DNA from: an uncultured Actinomycetes bacterium
GTDB lineage: Bacteria; Actinomycetota; Acidimicrobiia; Acidimicrobiales; Ilumatobacteraceae
Assembly: GCA_903872155.1 (NCBI GenBank)
Contig: CAIQJP010000083.1
Location: 1-43,132, forward strand
Direction of reading: 5' to 3'
DNA length: 43,132 bases
Positions within the stretch are counted from its first letter, which is position 1; the number at the start of each line of letters is the position of its first letter. A program made the position numbers and the translations under genes. Positions 7,738 through 17,159 of the stretch are shown here, one piece after another. A model generated the notes under the pieces. That model worked only from the letters and a program-made list of their open reading frames with translations. It did no database searches and was not told the origin of the DNA.

Positions 7738-9969
7738 ATGGCTACGGTGACTCGTCTTCTCCCTTGGAGGCGCCAACACAGTTCACCCGATGATGAAATG
7801 GCTCCCGTGTTGCAGTCGTTTCGACGGCGACACCCCAAAGCCTCAACTGCCTTGATGACCAAGGCCTTTGAAACAGCTCGTTCAGCGCACTCTCAACAGA
7901 CTCGAAAAAGCGGTGAGGGTTACATCAATCATCCTCTTGCCGTTGCCAAAATTGTTGCAGATATTGGGCTCGATGAAACTACGGTCATCGCTGCGTTATT
8001 GCACGATGCCGTCGAAGACACCGATATCACCGTCGCCGATGTCGAACGCGATTTCGGACCAGAGGTCGCAGCCATCGTTGACGGTGTCACCAAACTTGAT
8101 CGAATTCGCTTCGATTCAAAAGAAGAACAACAAGCCGCGACTATGCGCAAAATGCTGGTCGCGATGGCCAAGGACTTACGCGTACTGATTATTAAGTTGG
8201 CCGATCGCTTGCACAATATGCGCACGATTGCGGCAATGCCACTTGAAAAGCAACAACGTATCGCCAGCGAAACTCTCGATATCTACGCACCCCTTGCGCA
8301 CCGACTCGGTATGCAAGGACTCAAGCAACAGCTGGAAGATTTAGCTTTTGCTTCGATGTACCCAAAGCGTTATGCCGAGCTCGATCACTTGGTGAGCAGT
8401 CGCAGTCCCGAACGAGATATCTATCTGGCCAAGGCCATGTCTGATGTGCGTTCCAAACTGACCGATCTAAACATTGATGCAGATGTGACGGGTCGCGGAA
8501 AGCACCTGTGGAGCATCTACGAAAAGATGATCCAAAAAGGTAAAGAATTTGACGAGATTTTCGACATTGTTGCCATTCGTGTCGTTGTTGATTCGGTCAA
8601 AGATTGTTACGCAGCCTTGGGATGCATCCACGGAACTTGGAAGCCCATCGTGGGGCGATTCAAGGACTATGTCGCAATGCCAAAGTTCAACTTGTACCAA
8701 AGTTTGCATACGACCGTCATCGGACCTGGCGGCAAGCCGCTCGAGATTCAAATTCGCACTCGTGAAATGCATCAGCGGGCCGAGTGGGGAGTAGCAGCCC
8801 ACTGGGCGTACAAGGATGACAATGAAATTCCAGATATCGATTGGTTAAATCGAATCATTGACTGGCAAAGCGATATCGCTGATCCGGCACAGTTCATGGA
8901 GAGTTTGAAAACTGATCTCGACCAAGACGAGATCTTCGTGTTTACTCCCAAAGGTCGAGTGATTGCTTTGCCGCTCGGTTCATGCCCAGTTGACTTCGCC
9001 TATTCGGTGCACACGGCAATCGGTAATGCCTGTATCGGAGCGCGTGTCAATGGTCGACTTGTTCCCCTTACTCATCAATTGAAATCTGGTGACACCTGCG
9101 AAATATTCACGTCGAAGGTTGAGTCGGCAAGTCCGTCACGTGATTGGCTCGAATTCATCGCGTCGCCGAAGGCACGCAACAAGGTGAAACAGTGGTTCTC
9201 CCGCGAAAAACGTGAAGATCTGATTGAGTCTGGACGCGAAGATTTATCGAAAGAGCTTCGTCGTGTACGACTACCGGTTAACCGCGTGATGGAGAGTTCA
9301 CACCTCGCCGCCGAAATGGAATCGTTGAACTATCTCGATCTCGAAACTTTGCTCGCGGCTATTGGCGAAGGACATGTTGAGGCTGCGCATTTTGCCCAGA
9401 GGATTGCTGCGCGGTTCGAAGATTCAAATTCGGAAGAACGACTCCCAGCTTCTGTACTCAGACCCGATGATCTGCGCCGCCGAGGAAACAATGTCGGAAT
9501 TCATGTCGAAGGTTTTGACGACGTGCTCATTCGCCTTTCTAAGTGCTGCACCCCCGTTCCCGGCGATGAAATCATGGGTTTCATTACTCGAGGACGAGGT
9601 GTCAGCGTGCATCGCTCCGACTGCGCAAATGCCGGAACGTTTGCCGATGACCAATCGTCGCGTCTTGTCGATGTTGAATGGGATGGTTCGGCAACCGGAA
9701 CGGTGTTCCGCGCCAGCGTTGAAGTTGTCGCGCTTGATCGATCGCGTCTACTGCGCGATGTCGCAAACGAACTTTCCGAACAGCACGTGAATATCGTGGC
9801 GTGTAGTACCCATACCGGGGGAGACCGAATTGCCAAAATGCGCTTCGAATTCGAACTGGCCGATCCCGGCCATCTCGATGCGGTTCTGCGGACCATTAAA
9901 AAGATCGACGGGGTGTACGACGCCTACCGTTCGGGTACCGGTCGCCCGCTCGACGAGGATGACGATTAA
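7738..9969 (+). CDS. rsh: Bifunctional (p)ppGpp synthetase/hydrolase (RelA/SpoT homologue)
   Basis: This enzyme makes and destroys the stringent-response alarmone (p)ppGpp. The 743-residue protein has a hydrolase HD domain with the HD pair at residues 89-90 (LLHDAVEDT), a synthetase domain with RFKD at 307-310 (the RxKD signature of bifunctional enzymes, not the ExDD of synthetase-only RelA), MPKFNLYQSLHTTVIGP, a TGS domain (about 398-460), and a C-terminal ACT domain. All catalytic motifs look intact. A 63-base gap with a possible -10 gives it its own promoter, likely leaderless. hisS follows after 106 bases. Confidence 0.96.
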   Translation: MATVTRLLPWRRQHSSPDDEMAPVLQSFRRRHPKASTALMTKAFETARSAHSQQTRKSGEGYINHPLAVAKIVADIGLDETTVIAALLHDAVEDTDITVADVERDFGPEVAAIVDGVTKLDRIRFDSKEEQQAATMRKMLVAMAKDLRVLIIKLADRLHNMRTIAAMPLEKQQRIASETLDIYAPLAHRLGMQGLKQQLEDLAFASMYPKRYAELDHLVSSRSPERDIYLAKAMSDVRSKLTDLNIDADVTGRGKHLWSIYEKMIQKGKEFDEIFDIVAIRVVVDSVKDCYAALGCIHGTWKPIVGRFKDYVAMPKFNLYQSLHTTVIGPGGKPLEIQIRTREMHQRAEWGVAAHWAYKDDNEIPDIDWLNRIIDWQSDIADPAQFMESLKTDLDQDEIFVFTPKGRVIALPLGSCPVDFAYSVHTAIGNACIGARVNGRLVPLTHQLKSGDTCEIFTSKVESASPSRDWLEFIASPKARNKVKQWFSREKREDLIESGREDLSKELRRVRLPVNRVMESSHLAAEMESLNYLDLETLLAAIGEGHVEAAHFAQRIAARFEDSNSEERLPASVLRPDDLRRRGNNVGIHVEGFDDVLIRLSKCCTPVPGDEIMGFITRGRGVSVHRSDCANAGTFADDQSSRLVDVEWDGSATGTVFRASVEVVALDRSRLLRDVANELSEQHVNIVACSTHTGGDRIAKMRFEFELADPGHLDAVLRTIKKIDGVYDAYRSGTGRPLDEDDD

Positions 9970-10075
9970 ACCCGCAGGATGAACCGCAGCGGGTGACCGT
10001 TATTGCTGGGTTGGGGGTTCCGTCAAGGCCTAATCTCCCTGAGCCAGGACGCTATGACCGCTAGCCTGAGTACTT
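9970..10075 (+). other. Intergenic region between rsh and hisS
   Basis: The gap opens with a 6-bp inverted repeat, ACCCGC (9970-9975) and GCGGGT (9989-9994), with a nested CCGC/GCGG alternative. It could be a weak hairpin after rsh but lacks a T-run. The 3' end carries the hisS -10 candidate. I see no small gene or tRNA. Confidence 0.35.
10062..10067 (+). promoter_or_regulatory. Candidate -10 (TAGCCT) for hisS, leaderless
   Basis: TAGCCT ends 8 bases before the GTG at 10076, which fits initiation at or next to the start codon. No convincing -35. Confidence 0.45.
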
Positions 10076-11329
10076 GTGCCCGAGTTTCAAACCAGCCCTG
10101 GGATGCGTGACATCCTTCCTCCCGAATCTGCCCGTTGGCGACGGTTCGTGGCTGCGTTTGCCGACACCGTGACATCAGCCGGGTACGGCCAAATCATTCC
10201 TCCGCTCCTCGAAGACATCGGTGTATTTCATCGAGTGGGCGAAGCCACCGACATCGTCACGAAAGAGATGTACGACTTTGTCGACAAGGGCGATCGTCAT
10301 GTTGCACTTCGGCCCGAACAAACCGCCAGTGTGTGCCGCGCCTTTGTGCAACACCGTCCAGCGACCCCTTGGAAGGTGTGGTATTCAGGTCCGAACTTCC
10401 GATACGAACGTCCCCAACGCGGCCGTTACCGACAATTTGATCAAGTCGGTATTGAGGTACTCGGAGCCAATGACCCATATCTAGATGTTGAAGTCATCGC
10501 CTTAGGTTGGAACTTTTTTCAGCGCCTTGGTTTACAACAAGTGCAACTTCATCTCAATAGTTTGGGTGAGCCCGAGAATCGTCAGCGCTTTGTTGCTGCT
10601 TTGCAGGAGTACTTCACCGCCAATATTGAGCGTCTCTCTGACGCCAGCAAAACCACGCTCGCCAAAAATGCTTTACGAGTCCTCGATTCAAAGCGACCCG
10701 AGGACAATGACGTAATTGCTGGGGCCCCAAAAATTTCTGAGTTCTACAGTGACGATGCTCGTTCTCATTTCGACATGGTTCAATCTGGTTTACAAGCCCT
10801 CAATATCCCGTTCACCTTGAATGAAAAATTGGTGCGCGGTCTCGACTATTACCGCCACACCACTTTTGAATTCGTTGGCGGAACCCTCGACTCAGCACAA
10901 AATGCCATTGGTGGTGGCGGGCGCTATGACGGGTTAGTTGAAGATTTGGGTGGACCTCCAACAGGCGGCATCGGATTTGCTCTCGGACTCGACCGAACGT
11001 TGATCGCGTGCGACGATGAAGGAGTCTTTGCGTCAACCGCCGCAAACGTTGATGTTTTTGTCGTTGATACAACTGGTGGCCTTGAAGCTCTCATAGTGAC
11101 GCAGCAACTCAGAGAAGCCGGCATTTCATGTGATCGATCTTTTGAAAGTCGCAGTATGAAAAGCCAGATGAAGGCTGCTGACAAAAGCGGGGCCCGAATC
11201 GCCATCATCATCGGTTCAGACGAGGTCGCTGCAGAATCCTTCGTTTTGCGTCCCCTTCGATCCGAAGATCAACAAGTCACTCTTCCACGTAATGAATTAA
11301 TGACCTCAATAATGAAAGCACTCTCATGA
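10076..11329 (+). CDS. hisS: Histidyl-tRNA synthetase
   Basis: HisS charges tRNA-His. The 417-residue class II synthetase has the short HisRS start (PEFQTSPGMRDILPPES), motif 1 and 2 segments with LRPEQTASVCRAF and YSGPNFRYERPQRGRYRQFDQ, the HisRS-specific LVRGLDYYRHTTFEF, GIGFALGLDR (motif 3), and the C-terminal anticodon-binding domain. The start is GTG at 10076. The stop overlaps the aspS ATG as ATGA. The hisS-aspS pair is conserved across many bacteria. Confidence 0.96.
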   Translation: MPEFQTSPGMRDILPPESARWRRFVAAFADTVTSAGYGQIIPPLLEDIGVFHRVGEATDIVTKEMYDFVDKGDRHVALRPEQTASVCRAFVQHRPATPWKVWYSGPNFRYERPQRGRYRQFDQVGIEVLGANDPYLDVEVIALGWNFFQRLGLQQVQLHLNSLGEPENRQRFVAALQEYFTANIERLSDASKTTLAKNALRVLDSKRPEDNDVIAGAPKISEFYSDDARSHFDMVQSGLQALNIPFTLNEKLVRGLDYYRHTTFEFVGGTLDSAQNAIGGGGRYDGLVEDLGGPPTGGIGFALGLDRTLIACDDEGVFASTAANVDVFVVDTTGGLEALIVTQQLREAGISCDRSFESRSMKSQMKAADKSGARIAIIIGSDEVAAESFVLRPLRSEDQQVTLPRNELMTSIMKALS

Positions 11330-13083
11330 CTATTTCAAAACGGCAAACGTCAATGCGCACCCATATGTGTGGTGAAATCGGAACTAGCGATGTATCGCAA
11401 ACGGTAACGGTATGTGGCTGGGTCGCGAAGCGTCGTGAACATGGCGACAAGTTGGCCTTCGTTGATCTTCGTGATCACTCCGGAATTGTCCAGTGCGTTA
11501 TTGATAATGCGGTTGATGTACGAAGCGAGTATGTCGTCAAGATCACCGGCGTGGTTCGACCACGACCTGATGGAACTGTCAACTCGAACCTGAGCACGGG
11601 TGCAGTTGAAATTGGCGAATGCGTCGTTGAAGTACTTCGTTCGGCTGAACCACCGCCGTTCCCGGTAGATGCTCGCGCCGACGATGTTGACGAAAACGTA
11701 CGTTTGCAATACCGCTACATCGATATCCGCCGCGAGCGGATGCAGAAGAATCTGCGCACCCGCGCGAAAGTCAACTCCGCTGTTCGTACGGCGATGGAAA
11801 ATCAAGGTTTCGTTGAAGTAGAAACGCCGATGTTGGTTCCGTCAACACCTGAAGGTGCTCGCGAATTCTTGGTTCCGTCACGTAAAGAACCAGGCTCGTT
11901 CTACGCGTTGCCACAAAGCCCCCAATTGTTTAAGCAATTACTCATGGTTGCTGGTATCGACCGTTACTACCAGATTGCTCGCTGCCTACGCGACGAAGAC
12001 CTTCGTGCCGATCGCCAGTATGAATTCATGCAGCTTGATGCCGAGATGAGCTTCGTCAATCAAGACGATGTTTTGGCCGCGATCAGTGAGGCAGTCATTG
12101 CTGCTGCCGAATCAGTCACTGGCGTCAAGCCCGATCCGATTCAACGCATCACCTGGCGCGAAGCCATGGAACGATTCGGTGTTGATAAGCCCGACTTGCG
12201 TTTCGGTATGGAACTCACCGAGTTGACCGCAATTTTCTCAAGCACCGAATTCAAGGCGTTCACCGGCGCACAGTCAATCAAGGGTATACGCGTTGAAGGT
12301 AAAGCAGAAGAGTTTGGTCGCAACAAACTTGACGCATTGACCGATCGCGCCAAGAAGATGGGTGCTAAAGGATTGGTATGGCTCAAAGTTGCCGCCGATG
12401 GAACCCTCGAATCGCCAGTCGTCAAATTCTTGTCGGCTGATGAACAGGCCAAACTTATTTCAACGCTGCAAGCCGCACCCGGTGACTTACTTCTGATTGT
12501 CGCCGACGAATGGTCAATGACGTGCGAAGTCCTCGGAACGTTGCGCAACGACCTCGGCCGTCCGCCAGTTCATCAAGGGCCCTACCGCTATGTGTGGGTG
12601 ACTGAATTCCCGTTGTTCGTTGGTGTTGATAAAGAAACCGGTCAGCCAAAGCCAGGACACCATCCTTTCTGCCAGCCGCATCCTGAAGATCTCGACAAGT
12701 TTGAAACCGACCCGATGTCAGTGCGCTCATTGGCCTACGACCTTGTCCTCAACGGTTGGGAATTAGGTTCAGGCTCCATTCGTATTCACGAACCCGAAAT
12801 GCAACGACGAGTTTTTACCGCTCTCGGAATCAGTGAAGAAGAAGCCAACCGTAAGTTCGGATTCTTTTTGAAGCCATTTACCTACGGCGCTCCGCCTCAC
12901 GGTGGATTTGCTTTTGGTCTTGATCGCCTCGTAGCAATTTTGGCCGGTGAAGAAAACATTCGTGAAGTGATTGCGTTCCCGAAAACGCAAAGTGGTCAAG
13001 ACCCAATGACAAATGCTCCAACCCGCGCCGAGAACAAGCAACTCGACGAGCTCGGCATCAGAGTTCTTCCACCCAAAGTCTGA
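11326..13083 (+). CDS. aspS: Aspartyl-tRNA synthetase, probably non-discriminating
   Basis: AspS charges tRNA-Asp. The 585-residue bacterial-type class II enzyme has an N-terminal OB anticodon-binding domain, FVEVETPMLVPSTPEGARE (motif 1), QLFKQLLMVAGIDRYYQIARCLRDEDLRADRQ (motif 2 region, partly quoted), the bacterial GAD insert, and FAFGLDRLVAI (motif 3). In the anticodon domain the sequence is KRREHGDK: a His here (residue 39) rather than Leu is associated with enzymes that also charge tRNA-Asn with Asp, so a GatCAB amidotransferase is predicted elsewhere. ATG 11326 couples to hisS; the Met at residue 10 is an alternative start. Confidence 0.95.
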   Translation: MTISKRQTSMRTHMCGEIGTSDVSQTVTVCGWVAKRREHGDKLAFVDLRDHSGIVQCVIDNAVDVRSEYVVKITGVVRPRPDGTVNSNLSTGAVEIGECVVEVLRSAEPPPFPVDARADDVDENVRLQYRYIDIRRERMQKNLRTRAKVNSAVRTAMENQGFVEVETPMLVPSTPEGAREFLVPSRKEPGSFYALPQSPQLFKQLLMVAGIDRYYQIARCLRDEDLRADRQYEFMQLDAEMSFVNQDDVLAAISEAVIAAAESVTGVKPDPIQRITWREAMERFGVDKPDLRFGMELTELTAIFSSTEFKAFTGAQSIKGIRVEGKAEEFGRNKLDALTDRAKKMGAKGLVWLKVAADGTLESPVVKFLSADEQAKLISTLQAAPGDLLLIVADEWSMTCEVLGTLRNDLGRPPVHQGPYRYVWVTEFPLFVGVDKETGQPKPGHHPFCQPHPEDLDKFETDPMSVRSLAYDLVLNGWELGSGSIRIHEPEMQRRVFTALGISEEEANRKFGFFLKPFTYGAPPHGGFAFGLDRLVAILAGEENIREVIAFPKTQSGQDPMTNAPTRAENKQLDELGIRVLPPKV

Positions 13084-13103
13084 ACGAGGGATTTGTAACC
13101 CCC

Positions 13104-13562
13104 ATGAGCTCGCAATCCTTTCGTGCCGGAGTCGTCATTGTTATCCGACGTGAAAATGGCGACTTGATGGCTTTTGAACGTAAGGATGTTCCGGGCTCAT
13201 GGCAGTTACCGCAAGGTGGCATTGATATCGACGAAGAACCAATCGATGCAGCCTGGCGCGAACTCGCTGAAGAAACGGGTCTGACACATTCTGATGTGGC
13301 GATGGTTCTCGAATTGCCCGAGTGGATTGCGTATGAATGGCCATCCGAGATCCGAGCGAATATCAAAAACGGTGACAAACGGCGCGGTCAAATTCAAAAA
13401 TGGTTTTTGTTCGGAGTGTTAGACGAGTCAAGGATCGCTCCAACGCCCGACGACCATGAATTCAGTCGTTGGCAATGGATGGAACCCCATCATCTACTGC
13501 ATCACCTTGTGGAATTTCGCCAGGCGGCGTACGCCCGAGCGTTTTCGCGGATCTTGCCGTGA
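13104..13562 (+). CDS. Nudix hydrolase, RppH-like RNA pyrophosphohydrolase
   Basis: The 152-residue protein carries a full Nudix box beginning GGIDIDEEP and ending REL-x-EETGL, so the Mg-binding glutamates are present. The segment GSWQLPQGGID just before it resembles RppH, which removes pyrophosphate from 5'-triphosphate RNA and triggers decay, but diadenosine polyphosphate hydrolases share this feature. It lies 20 bases after aspS; GAGGGA about 13 bases before the ATG is a distant and doubtful ribosome site. Its stop overlaps rarA as GTGA. Substrate not provable from sequence. Confidence 0.85.
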   Translation: MSSQSFRAGVVIVIRRENGDLMAFERKDVPGSWQLPQGGIDIDEEPIDAAWRELAEETGLTHSDVAMVLELPEWIAYEWPSEIRANIKNGDKRRGQIQKWFLFGVLDESRIAPTPDDHEFSRWQWMEPHHLLHHLVEFRQAAYARAFSRILP

Positions 13563-14857
13563 GCGATCTCTTTAGCGCTGCTGCCGAAGAACAACTTCGA
13601 TCACAGTCTCCCTTGGCGGCGCGACTTCGCCCGCGCACAATTGATGATGTCGTTGGCCAAGAACATCTCGTTGGAACGGGCAAACCACTTCGTCGTCTCG
13701 TCGAACAAGACAAATTAAGTAGTGCCATTTTTTGGGGTCCACCCGGAACCGGAAAGACCACCTTGGCTTTGGCAGTTGCTGGAACAACGAAACGAGCATT
13801 TGAGCAATTGTCCGCAGTCACTGCCGGCGTGAAAGATGTGCGCGAAGTGATTGAACGTGCCCGACAGCGACTCGGCATGCACGGTCAAGGAACAATTCTT
13901 TTTCTCGATGAGATTCACCGTTTTTCCAAGAGTCAACAAGATGCCCTTCTTCCTGCGGTTGAAGATGGAACCCTGACCTTGATTGGGGCAACGACTGAAA
14001 ACCCATTTTTTGAGGTCAACGCGCCACTTCGTTCGCGCAGCACCCTCTTTCGTCTCGAACCACTTTCGCGCGATGCAATTCGCACATTGATTGAACGGGG
14101 ACTCGTTGCACTAGGGACAACCTCAACTCCCGACGCTATTGATTTGCTGACGGAAAGGTCGGGGGGAGACGGGCGTCAGGTACTGACGTCTCTCGAAGTA
14201 GCGGCCGCCCTTTCTCATCCGAACCAAGTAGTGGTTGAACATGTTGAAGCAGCCCTCGGAACAAGCGCCCTGCGTTATGGACGAGACGATCACTACGACG
14301 TCGTCAGTGCATTCATCAAAAGTCTGCGTGGCAGCGACCCGCAAGCCGCGACGTACTACCTGGCGCGAATGCTCGAGGCCGGTGAGGATGCGCGTTTCAT
14401 CGTGCGCCGAATGGTCATTTTCGCGAGTGAAGATATTGGCCTTGCCGATCCGACGTCACTCATGATCGCTGTCGCGGCGGCTCACGCCCTTGAACATGTT
14501 GGGCTACCTGAGGCCGAACTCAATTTGGCCCACGCAGCAATCCATCTCGCCACGGCGCCCAAGAGCAACCGCGCCGCCCTCGCTATCTGGGGTGCGCGAG
14601 CCGACATTAAGAATGGGGCAGTAGGCGAAGTACCAGCACATTTACGGGATGCTCACTACCAAGGTGCCGCCGCCCTTGGACATGGCACGGGATACGACTA
14701 CCCTCATGATGATCCACGCGGATGGGTTCCTCAGCAATATTTGCCCGATGAACTTGTTGAAAAAAAGTGGTACGAACCAAGTCAGCATGGGCGCGAGAGA
14801 GAAATCGCTCAACGCCTTGCGAACCAAGACAACAAAATTGGTCAGGAGGAATCATGA
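13559..14857 (+). CDS. rarA: Replication-associated recombination protein RarA (MgsA)
   Basis: RarA is an AAA+ ATPase of the WHIP/MgsA family that acts at stalled replication forks. The 432-residue product has RPRTIDDVVGQEHLVG at its start, Walker A GPPGTGKTT, Walker B LFLDEIHRFSKSQQDALLPAVE, sensor GATTENPFFEVN, and the C-terminal tetramerisation region ending with GWVPQQYLPDE. The frame is open upstream to 13469 inside the Nudix gene, but GTG 13559 gives the conserved N-terminus and a GTGA overlap. The order aspS-rarA-DUF948-DUF6167 is an actinobacterial arrangement. Confidence 0.95.
   Translation: MSDLFSAAAEEQLRSQSPLAARLRPRTIDDVVGQEHLVGTGKPLRRLVEQDKLSSAIFWGPPGTGKTTLALAVAGTTKRAFEQLSAVTAGVKDVREVIERARQRLGMHGQGTILFLDEIHRFSKSQQDALLPAVEDGTLTLIGATTENPFFEVNAPLRSRSTLFRLEPLSRDAIRTLIERGLVALGTTSTPDAIDLLTERSGGDGRQVLTSLEVAAALSHPNQVVVEHVEAALGTSALRYGRDDHYDVVSAFIKSLRGSDPQAATYYLARMLEAGEDARFIVRRMVIFASEDIGLADPTSLMIAVAAAHALEHVGLPEAELNLAHAAIHLATAPKSNRAALAIWGARADIKNGAVGEVPAHLRDAHYQGAAALGHGTGYDYPHDDPRGWVPQQYLPDELVEKKWYEPSQHGREREIAQRLANQDNKIGQEES
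14844..14853 (+). promoter_or_regulatory. Strong ribosome binding site for the DUF948-type gene
   Basis: CAGGAGGAATC precedes the ATG at 14854. This is one of the few clear Shine-Dalgarno sites in the window. It lies inside the end of rarA and fixes the start of the overlapping downstream gene. Confidence 0.75.
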
Positions 14858-15294
14858 CAGCTGGAGATTTAGCCATCGTGCTTGCCGCGGTTTTGTTGAC
14901 TCTCGGTTTCGCCGCGTTGATAGTGGTGTTGTTGAGAGTTCTCGACACTTTGCGTTCGCTTCGACTCGAAGTTGATTCACTCCGACGAGAAACCGGTCCT
15001 CTTCTTGCCGAACTTCGCGCGTCAACTGATGAAGCACGATACGCAGTTGAAGAAGCCCGCGAAGATCTTGACCGGTTTGACCGTGTCCTTGGATCGGCCG
15101 AAGCAATCAGCGGAGCAATGGCGAACACCGGCCGGATGACTCGAATGGCCCTGTCAACCCCCGTGATCAAGGTGGCAGCTCTCGCGACTGGCACCTCTCG
15201 TGCGGCCCAAAGATTGAAACGGGACCAGAAAAGAATTGAACGTCAATCTCGAAGGTCGTCTTCGAGTCAAGAGGTAGTGAGGAAGAGCAGATGA
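14854..15294 (+). CDS. DUF948-type membrane-anchored coiled-coil protein
   Basis: The 146-residue product has an N-terminal membrane helix (about 5-27, rich in Ala, Leu and Val), then a long charged helix with heptad-like spacing (LRSLRLEVDSLRRETGPLL onward), and a very basic tail. This is the architecture of DUF948 proteins that follow rarA in actinobacteria; the function is unknown, with a structural or envelope role often assumed. The start at ATG 14854 is set by a strong AGGAGG and the ATGA overlap with rarA. The stop overlaps the next gene as ATGA. Confidence 0.8.
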   Translation: MTAGDLAIVLAAVLLTLGFAALIVVLLRVLDTLRSLRLEVDSLRRETGPLLAELRASTDEARYAVEEAREDLDRFDRVLGSAEAISGAMANTGRMTRMALSTPVIKVAALATGTSRAAQRLKRDQKRIERQSRRSSSSQEVVRKSR

Positions 15295-15689
15295 TCAAGC
15301 GCATCGTGTGGTTTATCTCGGGAGCGATTGCCGGAATTGGTGGTGCTCTATTTGCTGGCAAGAAAGTTCGCCGAACCGTGACAAGTTTGGGACCGGTGAA
15401 AGTCATCAATCGCGCCGCCAACTCAACTCGTTCACGTTTCACTTCATTAACTGATGCCTGGACCACCGGCAAAGAAGCAATGCATGACAAAGAAAATGAA
15501 TTGAAGGCGCGGCGCGATGGACGAGTCGAAACCTTGGCGTCTCATTCTCACCTCGATCCTTTACAGCCTGGAGACGAAGTGTTGGTCGACGGCGAGCGGG
15601 TTGAGCCAGGTCGAGTCATCGTGCTTCGTCAAGTTGACGACCCCAAACAACCTCGCCGCTCACGTTTAAACCGGCACCGTCGTCCGTAG
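15291..15689 (+). CDS. DUF6167-type small protein with an N-terminal hydrophobic segment
   Basis: The 132-residue protein starts MIKRIVWFISGAIAGIGGA, a Gly/Ala-rich hydrophobic segment, followed by KKVRRTV and a basic helical region; the C-terminal third is hydrophilic and ends in repeated Arg/Lys/His. This resembles the DUF6167 protein that sits between the DUF948 gene and alaS in actinobacteria. GAGGAAGAG just upstream serves as ribosome site and the ATG overlaps the previous stop. No catalytic motif is visible; the function is unknown. Here alaS does not follow. Confidence 0.7.
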   Translation: MIKRIVWFISGAIAGIGGALFAGKKVRRTVTSLGPVKVINRAANSTRSRFTSLTDAWTTGKEAMHDKENELKARRDGRVETLASHSHLDPLQPGDEVLVDGERVEPGRVIVLRQVDDPKQPRRSRLNRHRRP

Positions 15690-15710
15690 TCGTATCAGTC
15701 TGCACCTCTG

Positions 15711-17159
15711 ATGAAGAGTGACGTATCTGTTCAACCAATGAGTCACACTTTGGTGTCACGGTTATGTCAGGTGCTTGAACCACGACGAGTTCATACCGAA
15801 GCTGCCGATATCGATTTGTACAAACGCGATGCTTCAAATATTGAGGGTCGGGCCGGAGTCGTTTGTTTCCCGATCACAACGACCGAAGTTCAAGACGTCA
15901 TTCGAATTTGTGCCGAATTCAATCAACCTTTCGTCGCTCGTGGATCGGGGACTGGGCTCGCTGGGGGAGCGACTCCACTTGATGGAGCAGTGGTCATCTC
16001 GACTGCCAAAATGAATCGCCTCCTGTCCGTTGATCCGATTAATCGCACTGCATGGATCGAACCCGGCATGCTGAATCTTGATCTCACTCGTGAAGTCGCT
16101 CACCTCGGTTTGCACTTTGCACCCGACCCCAGCAGCCAACAAAGTTGCACAATTGGTGGGAACGTTGCCAACAACTCTGGGGGGCCGCATTGTTTGGCTG
16201 ATGGAGTGACATCCAGTCACATTTTGGCCTGCGAAGTTGTCTTGTCAGATGGATCACTTGTCGTGCTCGGGGGAGAAGAGCCCGAACCGATTGGACTTGA
16301 CCTCCGTGGTGCCTTCATTGGTAGTGAGGGCATGTTTGGAATCACGACCAAAATATGCGTTCGTCTGATGCAGAACTATTCAGCCGTCAAAACCATGTTG
16401 ATGGATTTCACGTCAGTTCAAGCAGGAGCCGAAACTGTGAGTGCAATTATCGCGGCTGGTATGGTTCCCGCTGCTTTAGAAATGATGGACCAACTTTGCC
16501 TCGAGGCCGTTGAAGCGTATATCCATGCAGGCTTACCGACCGATGCGGCGGCGGCTCTTTTGGTTGAAGTTTCAGGTCTTCCTCACGCCGTCAACGAGGA
16601 GACTGAACGAATTTCTGAAATTGGTCGAGCCCACGGTGCACGGACAATTCGAATTGCTCAAGATGAAGCAGAACGTGCGCTGTTATGGAAAGGTCGCAAG
16701 ACCGCCTTTGGCGCGATCGCTCGGATCAAACCGAATTACTACTTACACGACACGGTGGTTCCTCGACGCAAACTGAATGAAGTTCTCCAAGAGGTGTACC
16801 GCATCGCAAAGCGCCATGAGCTCTTGGTCCTCAACGTCTTTCACGCGGGTGATGGCAACTTGCATCCACTCTTAGTTTTTGACAAACGCGAACCAGGAGT
16901 GATGGAACGAGTCCATGCCGCCGGAGAAGAAATTGTTCGAGTCAGTGTCGCCGCTGGGGGTGTCCTTTCCGGAGAGCACGGCATCGGTCTTGAGAAGCGC
17001 GATTTCATGCCACTGATGTTCGGACCTCATGACCTTCATGCCCAATCGGCAATGCGGGTTGCCTTTGATCCGCTCGGAATCGCCAACCCCTTCAAGGTTC
17101 TTCCGAGTCCATCGAGTTGTGGAGATGCCCACGACATTGGGGAGGGCATGTGGGTCTAG
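15711..17159 (+). CDS. glcD: Glycolate oxidase, FAD-binding subunit GlcD
   Basis: GlcD is the catalytic flavoprotein of the three-subunit glycolate oxidase (glycolate to glyoxylate). The 482-residue product has an FAD-binding PCMH domain with VARGSGTGLAGGATPLDG, SQQSCTIGGNVANNSGG (the FAD pyrophosphate segment) and GSEGMFGITT, and the C-terminal substrate domain with NVFHAGDGNLHPL (His ligands) and GGVLSGEHGIGLEKR. D-lactate dehydrogenases share this fold, but the following glcE and the nearby glcF favour glycolate. ATG 15711 or ATG 15738 may be the start; neither has a clear ribosome site. Glycolate use and gcvTHP later in the window fit one pathway. Confidence 0.92.
   Translation: MKSDVSVQPMSHTLVSRLCQVLEPRRVHTEAADIDLYKRDASNIEGRAGVVCFPITTTEVQDVIRICAEFNQPFVARGSGTGLAGGATPLDGAVVISTAKMNRLLSVDPINRTAWIEPGMLNLDLTREVAHLGLHFAPDPSSQQSCTIGGNVANNSGGPHCLADGVTSSHILACEVVLSDGSLVVLGGEEPEPIGLDLRGAFIGSEGMFGITTKICVRLMQNYSAVKTMLMDFTSVQAGAETVSAIIAAGMVPAALEMMDQLCLEAVEAYIHAGLPTDAAAALLVEVSGLPHAVNEETERISEIGRAHGARTIRIAQDEAERALLWKGRKTAFGAIARIKPNYYLHDTVVPRRKLNEVLQEVYRIAKRHELLVLNVFHAGDGNLHPLLVFDKREPGVMERVHAAGEEIVRVSVAAGGVLSGEHGIGLEKRDFMPLMFGPHDLHAQSAMRVAFDPLGIANPFKVLPSPSSCGDAHDIGEGMWV

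Noticed and set aside
9970-9994. Rho-independent terminator after rsh
   Set aside because: The stem is only 6 bp with a large loop and no following T-run.
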